From Paraburkholderia sp. PGU19 (GTDB taxonomy: Bacteria; Pseudomonadota; Gammaproteobacteria; Burkholderiales; Burkholderiaceae), in the NCBI RefSeq assembly GCF_013426915.1, contig NZ_AP023181.1:1736001-1800000 (forward strand): a DNA stretch of 64,000 nt, in the 5' to 3' direction. Every line of letters starts with the position of its first letter. Position 1 is the stretch's first letter. The notes beneath the pieces are model-generated. The model did not search any database. It saw only the letters and a program-made list of their open reading frames with translations, and had not been told where the DNA came from. Position numbers and translations under genes: made by a program. Below are positions 1 to 9,587 of the stretch, one piece after another.

Positions 1-25
1 CACATTGATCCCTCAAGGAAATGGG

Positions 26-451
26 ATGCGTGATCGGGCAAACCGAATACGGAAGACCGCACAACAAGACGCGCAAGTGATTGCTTCATTTCTGCTGGCG
101 CTCAATAACGCGGATGCCAGCGCGATGGCGGCGCTCTTCAGAGACGATGCGCTCGTCAACGATCAGCTTCGTGATTTTTGGGGACGCCCCGAAATTGAAG
201 CGTGGATCGCGCGAGAAGTCATTGTCGACAATCTGAGAATCGAAGTTCTGCAGATGTCTCAGCACTATCGCGTGACGACGGTGGTTGGCGCCGTAACAGG
301 TACATTCGACGCAAGAGGATTGCCGAATCCGCTGATCGTCAATCTTCACTTTTCGCTATTCAATGGAAAAATCGCACGACTCTTCATACTGCTCAACCGT
401 CAGGTCGATACATTTCCCGACGTGCGAAGTCGTACCCTTAAAGCGATATAG
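26..451 (+). CDS. NTF2/SnoaL-like small protein
   Basis: A protein of about 141 residues. It looks like a cone-fold SnoaL/NTF2-type protein: an N-terminal helix with an 'FLLALNNADASAMAALF' pattern is followed by a strand-rich second half with alternating hydrophobic residues. In the family such folds bind small ligands or isomerise and hydrolyse them; no substrate can be assigned here. I chose ATG 26 because AAGGAA lies 5 bases upstream. A TTG at 5 would add seven residues but has no ribosome site visible in the window. It stands 137 bases before a large regulator on the same strand. The fold assignment is by pattern only. Confidence 0.6.
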   Translation: MRDRANRIRKTAQQDAQVIASFLLALNNADASAMAALFRDDALVNDQLRDFWGRPEIEAWIAREVIVDNLRIEVLQMSQHYRVTTVVGAVTGTFDARGLPNPLIVNLHFSLFNGKIARLFILLNRQVDTFPDVRSRTLKAI

Positions 452-588
452 CGCGTACGGAATCGGGCCGCTTACGGGTCCATGAAACTCAAAGTTTCAG
501 TTTCTCTTGTTTAGTGGTTTGAAGGATTCGGTTTCGTGACTCGCTCAGATAGAATCGGTGCAGACCATGACTTCCAGCGAGACGATAC

Positions 589-3345
589 TTGTTTTCCAGC
601 TTATCGAAATTTGGAACGACGGCATCGCATTCAGTGACGACGAACTTTTCGTTCGGGCCGTTCTTCCTGTTTCCGGATAAGCGACTGCTTGTCTGTCATG
701 GCAAGCAGGTCAAGCTGGGTAGTCGCGCGCTCGACATTCTGATTGCACTCGTGCGTCGTGCCGGAAGCGTCATCAGCGCGCGCGATCTTCTCGCGGAAGT
801 ATGGCGCGATACGGTCGTCGAAGAAGGGAGTCTTCGCTTTCATCTCGTCGCACTGCGCAAAGCGTTTGCCGATGGCGATCCGGGCGTCACGTATGTGATG
901 AATGTACCCGGAAGGGGTTATACGTTTGTCGCGACCGTGACGCCGTGTGACGGGATTCAGTCGGGCGTCGAACTCAAGACCGCGCGGTCGGCTACGCGTG
1001 GTCAATCGCGGTTCGTGCATACGGGCGCCGCCATCGTTGGCCGGGAACGCGAAATAGAGCATATCGCCCAGCAACTCGAAGCGCACAGGTTCGTCAGTAT
1101 TGTCGGTGCGGGCGGAATGGGTAAGACGACGGTTGCGAACGCGGTGATCGACCGGCTGCGCGCGGATTTCGACGGCAGGATCGTTTCCGTCGATCTCTCG
1201 GTGATTCAGGATTCGGAACTGATTTCGTCGACACTGGTGGCCGCGTTGCGTGAAGGGCAGGAAGCAGCCGCGTCGATCAGCGAAGTATGTGCGTCGATTG
1301 GCCATACCCGAATGCTCGTTTTTCTCGACTGCTGCGAGCATCTGATAGACGGTGTTGCTCAGGCTGCGCAAGTTCTCTATCGAAACGCGAGCGGCATTTA
1401 TATTCTCGTGACGTCGCGGGAAATCGTGAATGTCGACGGTGAATTCGTATTCCGCCTGCCGCCGCTCGACGCGCCGCCACCGGGCGAGCCACTCAAAGCA
1501 CACGATGCGCAACGCTATTCGGCAATCCGGTTGTTCGTCGAGCGCGTCGTGCAGGCGGGCTGCCGCTTCGAATTGACTGACGATAACGCGCAATCGGTGG
1601 GCAGGCTCTGCCGGGCTCTGGATGGCATTCCATTGGCGATTGAACTCGCCGCGCGACAGATGCCGACTTTCGGTCTCGTCGGGATTCTGGAACTGGTGGA
1701 CAAGAAGAGCCGGCTCATGTGGCACGGACGCCGCACCGCCGTGCCGAGGCATCAGACGCTCGGCGCGACACTCGACTGGAGCTACGGGCTGCTGACCGGG
1801 CTGGAGCAGGTATGTCTGCGAAGGCTGGCGGTATTTGTCGGCTGCTTCGCGCTCGATGCGGCCGTGGCCGTGATCGGCGCAGAGGATATCGATCGCGCCG
1901 ACGTGCTGAGAGCCATCAATCAACTGTCGAACAAGTCGCTTCTGGATGTGACGCCAGACGAGAGCGCAGTTCGCTACTTTCTGCTCGACACGACCCGTTC
2001 TTATGCGCGTGTGAAACTGGAAGAGGCTGGCGAGCTGGATCAGCTCTGCGCGCGCCACGCGTCATATTATGCGGCGGCGTGGCCCGCCGACGGCTTGCAG
2101 GAAAATGAAGGGGATAACTGGCTCGCCGATCTGGGCAATCTGCGCGCAGTGCTGGATTGGACGCTCATACGACAGCAGGACCTGGTGAAGGGCTGCAGGC
2201 TGGTCGCTTCATACGCAAAACTGCTGCTGCGAAAGTCGATGCTCGGCGAGGCCAGAAAATGGACTGGAATCGCGTTGTCGAACCTGGACGATGGCGAACG
2301 AGGAAGCTTGACGGAACTGGATCTCATTGCAGCCTATGGCCATACATTGCTGTTCACGGGCAACGACAGTGAAGAGGTTGGGCGCGCGTACGAGCGCGGC
2401 CTTTCCATTGCATTGTCGCTAGGCGACTCGGTTCGACATGACAGATTGCTGTGCGGGCTGATCATGTACCTTTACCGGACCAGCAATTTCGAGGGCGCCT
2501 ATATGTTTGCGAGCGAAGCCGCGCAATGGATCATTGCGTGCGGCCGCGACGCTTCGACGGTTCAGTCGATGCTTGCTGTCACGTTGCATATGAAGGGCGA
2601 GATCGCGTCGTCATCCAGTCTCTGGGAGTCCGTGATTCTGTCGACCAGGGCGAATGGGGTAGATGTGGTGCAGCAGGCAGAATTCGGCACCAACCCTTAC
2701 TTGCGTGCATTGAGCGGAAAGGCGAGAAATCTTTGGCTGACGGGTCAGTCTTCGGAAGCGGAGCGCGTCGCCAATGACGCCATTGAAAGCGCACGCTTGC
2801 TGTGTCATCCGGCCACTCAGTGCGTTACGCTGCTGTGGGCGGGAGAAGTTTTCGCGTGGGCAGAGAACTGGTCGAGACTGAACGAAATAACAGATGAGTT
2901 CGATGCCATCGTCAAGGTGAATAGATTCACACCATACCGTTACGTGGCGCTCGGGCTTCGCGGTCAGCTTTTGTATTCCGAAGGCCGGTTCGAGGAAAGC
3001 ATTTCACTACTGGAAGACTGCCTGGATGGCATGATGAAGTGCCAATACACGATGACGGCGTCGGTGTTCAGGAATTCGCTGGCAATGGCGCTATGCGAAA
3101 GCACCGATACCCTGCGCGCGATTCTGGTCTGCGAGGAAGCGATCAAAGCAATCGAGCTGCACGGCGATGAGTTGTACCTTCCGCCGCTGCTCATGACCAA
3201 AGCTCGTGCTCTTCGTCTTGAAGGAGATCACGACGCGAGCGCTGCATGCTCGCGTCGTGCGTTTCTTTTGGCGAGGAAGCAAGGCGCAACCGCGTACGAG
3301 TCGCAAATCAGGCAATGCGGTTCATGTGATGTCTGGACTGACTAG
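589..3345 (+). CDS. Winged-helix regulator with NTPase and TPR-like region
   Basis: A 918-residue signalling regulator. Residues about 20-115 form an OmpR/ToxR-type winged helix, ending in the usual 'PGRGYTF' wing. Residues about 150-400 form an AAA/NB-ARC-like NTPase. Its Walker A is GAGGMGKTT near residue 175, Walker B is FLDCCEH near 243, and a 'VTSRE' sensor follows near 273. The remaining 500 residues are helical repeats of TPR type. Proteins of this layout are large ATP-dependent transcription regulators; the ligand is unknown. The start is uncertain: TTG 589 has only a weak GCGAGAC upstream, and GTG 634 just before the winged helix is an alternative. It stands alone, downstream of the SnoaL-like gene. 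Confidence 0.85.
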   Translation: MFSSLSKFGTTASHSVTTNFSFGPFFLFPDKRLLVCHGKQVKLGSRALDILIALVRRAGSVISARDLLAEVWRDTVVEEGSLRFHLVALRKAFADGDPGVTYVMNVPGRGYTFVATVTPCDGIQSGVELKTARSATRGQSRFVHTGAAIVGREREIEHIAQQLEAHRFVSIVGAGGMGKTTVANAVIDRLRADFDGRIVSVDLSVIQDSELISSTLVAALREGQEAAASISEVCASIGHTRMLVFLDCCEHLIDGVAQAAQVLYRNASGIYILVTSREIVNVDGEFVFRLPPLDAPPPGEPLKAHDAQRYSAIRLFVERVVQAGCRFELTDDNAQSVGRLCRALDGIPLAIELAARQMPTFGLVGILELVDKKSRLMWHGRRTAVPRHQTLGATLDWSYGLLTGLEQVCLRRLAVFVGCFALDAAVAVIGAEDIDRADVLRAINQLSNKSLLDVTPDESAVRYFLLDTTRSYARVKLEEAGELDQLCARHASYYAAAWPADGLQENEGDNWLADLGNLRAVLDWTLIRQQDLVKGCRLVASYAKLLLRKSMLGEARKWTGIALSNLDDGERGSLTELDLIAAYGHTLLFTGNDSEEVGRAYERGLSIALSLGDSVRHDRLLCGLIMYLYRTSNFEGAYMFASEAAQWIIACGRDASTVQSMLAVTLHMKGEIASSSSLWESVILSTRANGVDVVQQAEFGTNPYLRALSGKARNLWLTGQSSEAERVANDAIESARLLCHPATQCVTLLWAGEVFAWAENWSRLNEITDEFDAIVKVNRFTPYRYVALGLRGQLLYSEGRFEESISLLEDCLDGMMKCQYTMTASVFRNSLAMALCESTDTLRAILVCEEAIKAIELHGDELYLPPLLMTKARALRLEGDHDASAACSRRAFLLARKQGATAYESQIRQCGSCDVWTD

Positions 3346-3809
3346 AAGCGGCGCATCTGTCGATGTACATGCTAGCTGACTGGACGAAAGAATATATGCG
3401 TTCGATGTCCGCATGAAATTCCCCAACGCAACAGGGCATAGCGAGCAGTTCTTCGTCCACGCGAGGCCGGTTATGATTTTGGGCCGTGCATTCGATTTGC
3501 CATGATTTGCCTCGGGTTGGACTGACGCGTGCTCTGGCGGGCGGAGCATCCGCCGTGTGAGTGTGCGTTTGTCACGTGTGATGTCTTCAACTGCATCCTT
3601 GCTAGCGATAGCAATCGTGTTCATTTCATTGTTCTGGTTCGATAGCGGCTTAAGCGTTCGAGCGGGCAAGTGGCAACGGCGGTTTCCATGTTGCCGGAAG
3701 GACAACAATCAAGTGGCGTTCGCCCCTGCCATCAGGCACGAAGTGTGACTGCAGATAAAAAGGGCAAGCACAGCAGTGCTTGCCCTTACTTGCCTTCTTT
3801 CGACACGGT
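3346..3809. other. Intergenic region between convergent genes
   Basis: No convincing gene. A short + strand frame with one hydrophobic stretch (3557-3748) has no good ribosome site. The only clear element is the hairpin terminator at 3760-3787. Confidence 0.6.
3760..3787 (-). terminator. Rho-independent terminator of the hydrolase gene
   Basis: A perfect 12-base stem (AAGGGCAAGCAC and its complement) with a 4-base loop. Read on the - strand it is followed by a T-rich run (CCCTTTTTATC). It lies 22 bases past the stop of the - strand alpha/beta hydrolase. Confidence 0.9.
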
Positions 3810-4805
3810 TTAGCTCTGGATGAACGCCAGAAGATCCGCGTTGAATTTCTCCTTGTGCGTGTCCGTCAAACCATGCGGCGCGCCTGGATAGACAATCAGC
3901 TTCGAGTCCCGGATCAGCTTCGCGGACGCACGCCCTGCTGCGTCAATGGGTACGATCTGGTCGTCGTCGCCATGGACGATCAGCGTGGGAACGTCGATCT
4001 TCTTCAGGTCTTCGGTAAAGTCCGTTTGCGCAAACGCCGCGATCGAATCGTAGGTGTTCTTGTGGCCGCCTTGCATGCCCTGCATCCACCACGAATCGAT
4101 CAGACCGTGCGACGGCTTGGCGCCCGGACGATTGAAGCCGTAGAACGGACCCGCCGGCACGTCTTTGTAGAACTGCGAGCGGTTTGCCAGTTGCGCTGCG
4201 CGCAGACCATCGAATACGTCGATGGGCAATCCACCGGGATTCGCAGGCGTTTTCAGCATCAACGGCGGCACAGCGGAAACGAGCACGACTTTGGAAACAC
4301 GCTTCGTGCCATGCCGGCCGAGATAGCGTGCCACTTCTCCGCCGCCTGTAGAAAAGCCCACCAGAATGGCATCCTTCAGACCGAGCGTCTCGAAGACGGT
4401 GGCGAGATCGTCCGCATAGGTGTCCATGTCGTTGCCATTCCAGGGCTGGCTCGAACGGCCATGTCCGCGACGATCATGCGCGACGGCACGATAACCGTGT
4501 GACGCCACGAACATCATCTGCGATTCCCAGCTATCTGAGCTGAGCGGCCAGCCATGACAGAACACGACGGGGCGGCCGGCGCCCCAATCCTTGTAGTACA
4601 GCTGTGTGCCGTCTTTCGTCGCGATGTAGCTCGCCGGATGTTGGCCATGAGGCTTCGAGACGCCTGACGACGCGCCCGGCTGCGCTGCCTGCAGCGCGCC
4701 CGGAATCAACGATGCCGCCAGGCCGCCAGCGGCTGCGGCGCTGCCGATCAAAATGTTTCGGCGCGCGGGATTCTGCTTCTGATTACTGTTTTTCGACATA
4801 GTCAT
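3810..4805 (-). CDS. Tat-exported alpha/beta hydrolase, non-haem chloroperoxidase type
   Basis: A 331-residue alpha/beta hydrolase of the cofactor-free haloperoxidase/esterase family. The N-terminus has a twin-arginine pattern (ARRNILIG followed by an Ala/Gly-rich stretch ending at ALQA), so export by Tat is likely. The nucleophile elbow is GFSTGGG. The acid lies in HGDDDQIVP and the histidine in APHGLTD, completing a Ser-Asp-His triad. The family hydrolyses esters and can form peracids; the natural substrate is unknown. ATG 4805 or ATG 4799 are both possible starts behind AAGGGC. The gene lies 47 bases past a DUF3331-like gene and Ohr on the same strand, which suggests an oxidative-stress unit. 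A strong terminator follows. Confidence 0.9.
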   Translation of the reverse strand: MTMSKNSNQKQNPARRNILIGSAAAAGGLAASLIPGALQAAQPGASSGVSKPHGQHPASYIATKDGTQLYYKDWGAGRPVVFCHGWPLSSDSWESQMMFVASHGYRAVAHDRRGHGRSSQPWNGNDMDTYADDLATVFETLGLKDAILVGFSTGGGEVARYLGRHGTKRVSKVVLVSAVPPLMLKTPANPGGLPIDVFDGLRAAQLANRSQFYKDVPAGPFYGFNRPGAKPSHGLIDSWWMQGMQGGHKNTYDSIAAFAQTDFTEDLKKIDVPTLIVHGDDDQIVPIDAAGRASAKLIRDSKLIVYPGAPHGLTDTHKEKFNADLLAFIQS

Positions 4806-4852
4806 TGCCCTTGTTTTAATGCCTTGCTTCAAATGCACTACCCATTAAATCT

Positions 4853-5245
4853 TCAGCTCATCGGTGCCCTTAGCGTGTTCGCGAGAATCATGTCGAACGC
4901 GTTTCTCGGTAGCGCGCCGGCTCGCTGTAGCGGCCGGAACACCGGGTCGCCGCGTCGAACGGGCACACCCGTCAGACCGCAAATGCCTGACGTGCGCGCG
5001 AAGCCTGCGCGCCACGTCTGATCTTCGAACCTGCCCAGCGTCGAATCGCTCCACGTAACCAGAATCGTGCAGGTGGTCTGCCACTCGATGCGGCGGATCG
5101 ATGAAGCGTTGGCCATCGCGGTGGTCATCGGACTGCAGCGTTCGCGCGGCCCGCGCACTGCGGATGCGGGATTCTGCTGCGCGGCGAATCGGCCGCGACC
5201 TCGCAATCCGTTGACTATCTGGAACCATGGATCGATTCTGTTCAT
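4853..5245 (-). CDS. DUF3331-like protein
   Basis: A 130-residue protein resembling the Burkholderia DUF3331 group. It has a 'WQTTCTILVTWSD' strand followed by a cysteine-containing segment (SGICGLTGVPVRRGD) and 'DPVFRP'. Function is unknown. ATG 5245 is chosen because GAGAGG lies just upstream on the coding strand. It sits 31 bases after ohr and before the exported hydrolase, so the three genes may be one transcript. The family assignment comes from recalled sequence character, not from a search. Confidence 0.6.
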   Translation of the reverse strand: MNRIDPWFQIVNGLRGRGRFAAQQNPASAVRGPRERCSPMTTAMANASSIRRIEWQTTCTILVTWSDSTLGRFEDQTWRAGFARTSGICGLTGVPVRRGDPVFRPLQRAGALPRNAFDMILANTLRAPMS

Positions 5246-5276
5246 TTCCAACCTCTCTACGATGTGGCGACCTGCG

Positions 5277-5792
5277 TCACGACTCGCTCGTCTCGCCAGC
5301 CACGACGAGCGCGACGACATTCACGATGCCCTGCCTTGCCATCTTCGTGTACGGGCAAAACCGCTCGGTTTTGCGAACCAGCTCTTCGGCGACGGCACGA
5401 TCGACGCCGGGCAGATGGACACGCGTATGCGCGCTCAGCACGAACAGGCCATCCATCGGGTCCCGGCCGAAGTCGACGGTGACATCGACTGACGCGTCGC
5501 GAATGCGAACCGCAGAGCGCGACGCCAACAGACTGAGCGCGCCGTGAAAACAGGCCGCATACCCCGCGGCGAATAACTGCTCCGGATTGGTTCCTCCACC
5601 GGGTCCGCCAAGCGCTTTCGGCATGCGTAGTTCGACGTCGAGCTGCCCGTCGTCCGAGCGCGCGATACCCGACGCGCGTCCATGACCCGTGCCGCCACCC
5701 GTGACGGTGACCGTGGTTGAATACAGGACGTGAGGCTCTTGTCCGGAATACTTGTCGAGTAGCGTCAATGGCGGTGGGCGTAGCGTTGTCAT
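5277..5792 (-). CDS. ohr: Organic hydroperoxide resistance protein, Ohr/OsmC family
   Basis: A 171-residue thiol peroxidase of the Ohr/OsmC fold that reduces organic hydroperoxides in the cytoplasm. Both redox cysteines are visible: one in GTNPEQLFAAGYAACF and the second in RFCPYTKMARQG. Length is slightly above the usual 140 because of an N-terminal extension. No OhrR-type MarR regulator gene lies next to it. It is the first gene of a - strand run with the DUF3331-like gene and the exported hydrolase. Confidence 0.9.
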   Translation of the reverse strand: MTTLRPPPLTLLDKYSGQEPHVLYSTTVTVTGGGTGHGRASGIARSDDGQLDVELRMPKALGGPGGGTNPEQLFAAGYAACFHGALSLLASRSAVRIRDASVDVTVDFGRDPMDGLFVLSAHTRVHLPGVDRAVAEELVRKTERFCPYTKMARQGIVNVVALVVAGETSES

Positions 5793-6082
5793 TCGTTTCG
5801 GTGTGTAGTGGCGGCTTGTTTCGACGCGCGCTCATTCTGCGCAGGGTGAATCGTAGGGGGAAGCGACGGCGTGCAGAAGACTCGCGGAGGGGAGCATGGT
5901 GTTGCATCCGGAACATCAATCGGGACGCTCTCGAATTTGGGGCCGTGATGGAGTTGAGTCAATTGATTCAGGCGTTCGCCCGTACAGTGTCATTCTGTGA
6001 AAGATTGACTTCCAAGATAATTCGGATGACAAACTATATGGGGCGTATCGAACGAATGCCTTGAGACGGAAGAAGCACGCCG

Positions 6083-7525
6083 CTAACCCGTGTGCAATCC
6101 GAACGAGCGTATCAGTTCCGCAACCAGCCGTTCAGCCTCGTCGCGATCGCGGACGTTCGTGAATCCCATCAGCAGGCCGCGCCGTCCGGGCGCGCCGTTG
6201 CGCCATGTCGTGAGGGCATGCACGGCGAAGCCCGCGTTGCGGGCGCGACTGGCCAGCACGACGTCGTCGAGATCGTCGCGTACGTCGACGAGAAGATGCA
6301 TGCCGCCGTCTTGCAAATGAACGACGAAGCCTTCGGCGGCGTAGGGCGCGAGCGCTTCGGCCAGCAGTGCACGGCGTCGGGCGTATAGCGTTCGCATCCG
6401 CTTGATATGCCGGGAGAAGTGGCCTTCGCTGATGAACTCGGCAACAGCCGCCTGCAGCAATTCGGGGCAACCGCCATGCGTGGTACGCCTGCACGCCAGT
6501 TCGAACTGCGGAACGAGGCTTTGCGCGACGACCACAAACGAAAGCCGCAGCCCCGGAAACAGCACCTTGCTCAACGTGCCGCAATAGATCACCCGGCCGC
6601 CCGAGTCCATGCTTTTCAGCGCCGGTAATGGATGGCCGCGATACCGGTACTCGCCGTCGTAGTCATCTTCGACGATCCACGCGTCACGCTCGCCCGCCCA
6701 ATCGAGAAGTTCGACGCGCCGCTGTAACGGCAACGCGACGCCCGTTGGACTCTGATGCGACGGCGTGACGACGGCGAGCCGCGCGTTGGGGAAGTGCGCG
6801 CGTCCATAGGCGACGTCGATGCCGTGTTGATCCACGGATACATCGCAGACGGGCAGGCCGAGTCGCTTCAGCGTTTGCGCAGTGGGCGGATAGCCCGGAT
6901 GCTCGACCCAGGCGCTTTCGCGTGCAAGGCCGAGGGCGTCGACGGTCAACGCGAGGCTTGCGGTATAGGCGGGCACGATGAAGACCTGGCCCGCATCCGC
7001 GTCGATGCCGCGCGAGCGGTGCAGATAGGCAGCCAGCGCCTCGCGCAACGGCATGTAACCGGCGGGCGCGGGCTTGGTGAGCGATCCCGCCTTGCGAACT
7101 TGCCGCGCCATCAGTCCCGCCCAGAGCTTTCGCGGGAATTCGTCGAGCGCGGGCAGCCCCATCTGAAACGGTGCGGGACTGCCGCCATCCACTTCGATGA
7201 TGTTGTCGGGCGCGCCCTCTGCGGGCAGCGGAGGCGCGGAGACAGCAGGTTTCTTCGCGCGAGCAGGCTGCGCCGGGGCCGTGTGTTCCGAGACGAACGT
7301 CCCTGCCGGACCACGGGCAACGAGGTAGCCCTCGCCGAGCAGGCGGTCGTAGGCGACCTGCACGGTGCCGCGAGCCACGCCCAGTTCGGTCGCCAACGCC
7401 CGCAAGGACGACACCTTCTGGCCGGGGCTGAGTTGTCCCTGCTCGATCATCGCGCGAAACCGCGCATAGATCTGCTCGTGGATGGGGGGAGCGCCGGGTT
7501 TCGCCCGGGCTGCTGGCTGTGTCAT
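6083..7525 (-). CDS. PdxR/MocR-type regulator (GntR winged helix + aminotransferase-like domain)
   Basis: A 480-residue regulator. Residues about 15-85 are a GntR winged helix (pattern ALATELGVARGTVQVAYDRL). The rest is a class I/II aminotransferase-like domain that binds PLP. The lysine-containing segment 'YCGTLSKVLFPGLRLSF' is the expected Schiff-base site. MocR proteins sense PLP or amino-acid adducts and usually control a divergent neighbour. Here GNAT, azoreductase and AhpD-like genes run the other way starting 91 bases off, and they are the likely targets. ATG 7525 is taken as start; an in-frame GTG at 7582 would add 19 atypical residues. Confidence 0.9.
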   Translation of the reverse strand: MTQPAARAKPGAPPIHEQIYARFRAMIEQGQLSPGQKVSSLRALATELGVARGTVQVAYDRLLGEGYLVARGPAGTFVSEHTAPAQPARAKKPAVSAPPLPAEGAPDNIIEVDGGSPAPFQMGLPALDEFPRKLWAGLMARQVRKAGSLTKPAPAGYMPLREALAAYLHRSRGIDADAGQVFIVPAYTASLALTVDALGLARESAWVEHPGYPPTAQTLKRLGLPVCDVSVDQHGIDVAYGRAHFPNARLAVVTPSHQSPTGVALPLQRRVELLDWAGERDAWIVEDDYDGEYRYRGHPLPALKSMDSGGRVIYCGTLSKVLFPGLRLSFVVVAQSLVPQFELACRRTTHGGCPELLQAAVAEFISEGHFSRHIKRMRTLYARRRALLAEALAPYAAEGFVVHLQDGGMHLLVDVRDDLDDVVLASRARNAGFAVHALTTWRNGAPGRRGLLMGFTNVRDRDEAERLVAELIRSFGLHTG

Positions 7526-7615
7526 GGCCTGGTCTAAAGCAGGAAAAATGGCCCTGTTGGCTGGGTCATCGAACGACGACACTGAAGCCTACACCAACCC
7601 CTCTCCATCGGCATC

Positions 7616-8053
7616 ATGACTGTCACACTGACCCTCCGACATGCCGAAACAGATGCCGATGTGATGGCCTGTTTCGACGTCATGCATCAACTGCGTCCCC
7701 AATTGAGTTCGCCCGAAGATTTCGCCGCGCGTGTCGCGCTGCAACGCGCACAGGGTTATCGCCTGCTAGGCGTTTGGGAAAACGGCAAGGCCGTAGCGCT
7801 GGCCGGCTATCGGCGCATCGACAACCTGATTCACGGTCGCTTCATCTACGTCGACGATCTGATCACGGACGAGGCGGGACGCGGCCATGGTCATGGCGAA
7901 CGCCTGCTCGCCGAACTGGGCACGCTGGGCCGCGCGGAAGACTGCCAGCGTCTCGTGCTCGATACGGCGCTCGCCAACGCGCTCGCGCAACGCTTCTATT
8001 TCCGCTGCGGCCTGCTTGCCCGCGGCCTTCACTTCAGCATGGAGCTGGCATGA
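7616..8053 (+). CDS. GNAT family N-acetyltransferase
   Basis: A 145-residue GNAT enzyme that transfers acetyl from acetyl-CoA to an amine. The acetyl-CoA loop is seen as 'DEAGRGHGHGERLL', followed by the usual helix and the C-terminal 'ALAQRFYFRCGL' segment. The substrate cannot be read from the sequence. It is the first gene of a three-gene run divergent from the MocR regulator and overlaps the next start by ATGA, so the two are translationally coupled. Confidence 0.88.
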   Translation: MTVTLTLRHAETDADVMACFDVMHQLRPQLSSPEDFAARVALQRAQGYRLLGVWENGKAVALAGYRRIDNLIHGRFIYVDDLITDEAGRGHGHGERLLAELGTLGRAEDCQRLVLDTALANALAQRFYFRCGLLARGLHFSMELA

Positions 8054-8709
8054 ACAGCCTCAAGGTGTTGCTGCTCGATTGCAGCCCCCGGCGCGACAAC
8101 TCGACGAGCCGGCACTTCACCCGTCAGTTGCTGCCTGCCATGGCCGAGCGACTGGGGCGGGACGTTCAGATCACGCGGCGCGATCTTGGCACGCAACCGC
8201 TGCCGCCCATCACGGAAGCGCACGCCGAATCGCTCGTGCTGCCCGGCGCCGTTGCGAAAGAGCGGTTTGGCGAGGCGCTCGCTGTATCGGACGAACTGAT
8301 TCGTGAACTGGATCAGGCGGACATGCTCTGGATCTCGACGCCCGTGCACAACTTCACGGTGCCTGCCGTGCTCAAGAACTGGATCGATCACGTGGTGCGT
8401 ATCGACGTGACGTTCGCCTCGGGCGCGAACGGCAAGGTCGGCTTGCTGCGCGACCGTCCGACCTTCGTTGCCGTGACCGCTGGCGGCGCGATGTTCCGAG
8501 AGCCTGCTTATCAGCCGGATTTCTTTCGACCGTATCTGTCGGCCGTGCTCGGCGTGATCGGACTCAAGGACGTCAGGTTCATGCATGCGGCTGGCCTCGC
8601 ATCGACGGACGAGCCGCTTGCGCTCGTCGAGGAAAAGGCCGCGCAGTGGCTGCGCGACAACCCACAGCGCCACGCGTCACCCGAATCCAACATTTCTTCC
8701 ATCGCTTAA
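8050..8709 (+). CDS. azoR: FMN-dependent NADH-azoreductase/quinone reductase family
   Basis: A 219-residue flavodoxin-fold enzyme. The phosphate loop is 'DCSPRRDNSTSR'. The FMN-site signature is 'TPVHNFTVPAVLKNWIDHV' and a 'VTAGGA' segment follows. AzoR-type enzymes reduce azo dyes and quinones by two electrons using NAD(P)H, giving protection from electrophiles. The start overlaps the stop of the GNAT gene (ATGA). An AhpD-like gene follows 22 bases later, so all three genes probably form one operon under the MocR regulator. Confidence 0.9.
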   Translation: MNSLKVLLLDCSPRRDNSTSRHFTRQLLPAMAERLGRDVQITRRDLGTQPLPPITEAHAESLVLPGAVAKERFGEALAVSDELIRELDQADMLWISTPVHNFTVPAVLKNWIDHVVRIDVTFASGANGKVGLLRDRPTFVAVTAGGAMFREPAYQPDFFRPYLSAVLGVIGLKDVRFMHAAGLASTDEPLALVEEKAAQWLRDNPQRHASPESNISSIA

Positions 8710-8731
8710 CCATTACTTTCTGGAGTTCATC

Positions 8732-9190
8732 ATGAATGCACCTCGTCTCGCGTGGACCACGCTCGCACCCGTCCAGTTCAAGTCGTTGTATGCCGTCAGC
8801 CAGTCGCTGGCCGAGTCGTCGCTTGGCAGCAAGCTGATCGAACTCGTGCAGTCGCGCGTGTCACAAATCAACGGCTGCGCCTACTGTCTCGACATGCATA
8901 CGCGCGAACTGCGCAAGGGCGGCGAATCGTGGCAGCGTCTGAGCGTGCTGTCGGCCTGGCGCGAGACCCACTTCTTCACCGCCAAAGAGCAGGCCGCGCT
9001 GGCGTGGGCCGAATCCTTGACGTCCCTGCCTGATGGCCATGCGGATCGAGAAGTCGAATATCAGGCATTGCGCGAGCGCTTTAGCGATGGCGAAATCGTC
9101 GAATTGACGTGGGCAGTCGCCGTTATCAACGCGTGGAATCGTATGGGGATTGGCATGCATCAACCTGTCGATGCAAACCCCATCGACTGA
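8732..9190 (+). CDS. AhpD-like carboxymuconolactone decarboxylase family protein
   Basis: A 152-residue all-helical protein with the CxxC redox motif in 'INGCAYCLDMHTREL', typical of AhpD-like alkylhydroperoxidase/carboxymuconolactone decarboxylase proteins. A role in thiol-dependent peroxide or electrophile detoxification fits the azoreductase partner. ATG 8732 has TGGAG upstream at a good distance. It is the last gene of the operon that starts with the GNAT gene. Confidence 0.9.
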   Translation: MNAPRLAWTTLAPVQFKSLYAVSQSLAESSLGSKLIELVQSRVSQINGCAYCLDMHTRELRKGGESWQRLSVLSAWRETHFFTAKEQAALAWAESLTSLPDGHADREVEYQALRERFSDGEIVELTWAVAVINAWNRMGIGMHQPVDANPID

Positions 9191-9587
9191 CAGCGCGATA
9201 GCGAGGCATAGCGAGGCATATCGATGCAAAGCGGCGAGCGTGACATGTATTCAAACGCAGTACGCCGCCTTACAAATTGATTTTCCATTTTGCTGAAGAA
9301 CGTCTATGTTTTTATGGTGCGCTTTCGTTACGCGCGCGGGCTTACCGGCCCTCTGACGATTCTTCAGGTGCATCTGCCACCTCGAACGCCACCCGCGGTG
9401 TTTGCCGCGTCCCGTTCTCCATAAACCACGCAGCAGGCCAGGCGCGCAGCCGTGCAACGGCTCGTTCCGGCCGCGTGGGGAATCGCGAGCAGTGCCTGTC
9501 TAGCACTGCTTGTCGCTGCATCGGCTGTGACGAAGCCAACGCAGCTGCAGGTTCCAAAACCTGATGTCGTATTGAAGGAGTCAAATC
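9191..9587. other. Intergenic region with a short tandem repeat
   Basis: No supported gene. A 10-base unit GCGAGGCATA is repeated in tandem at 9201-9220, just past the stop of the AhpD-like gene. The rest probably holds the promoter of the small exported protein that follows. Confidence 0.5.

Noticed and set aside
631..2058. 475-codon frame on the - strand
   Set aside because: Antisense to the winged-helix/NTPase regulator; composition follows codon positions of that gene and no motif is visible.
3322..3708. 128-codon frame on the - strand after the large regulator
   Set aside because: No ribosome site and low-pattern composition; the neighbouring terminator belongs to another gene.
9201..9220. 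Tandem GCGAGGCATA as a possible CRISPR or iteron array
   Set aside because: Only two units, no spacers, no cas or rep genes; a chance or slippage duplication is simpler.
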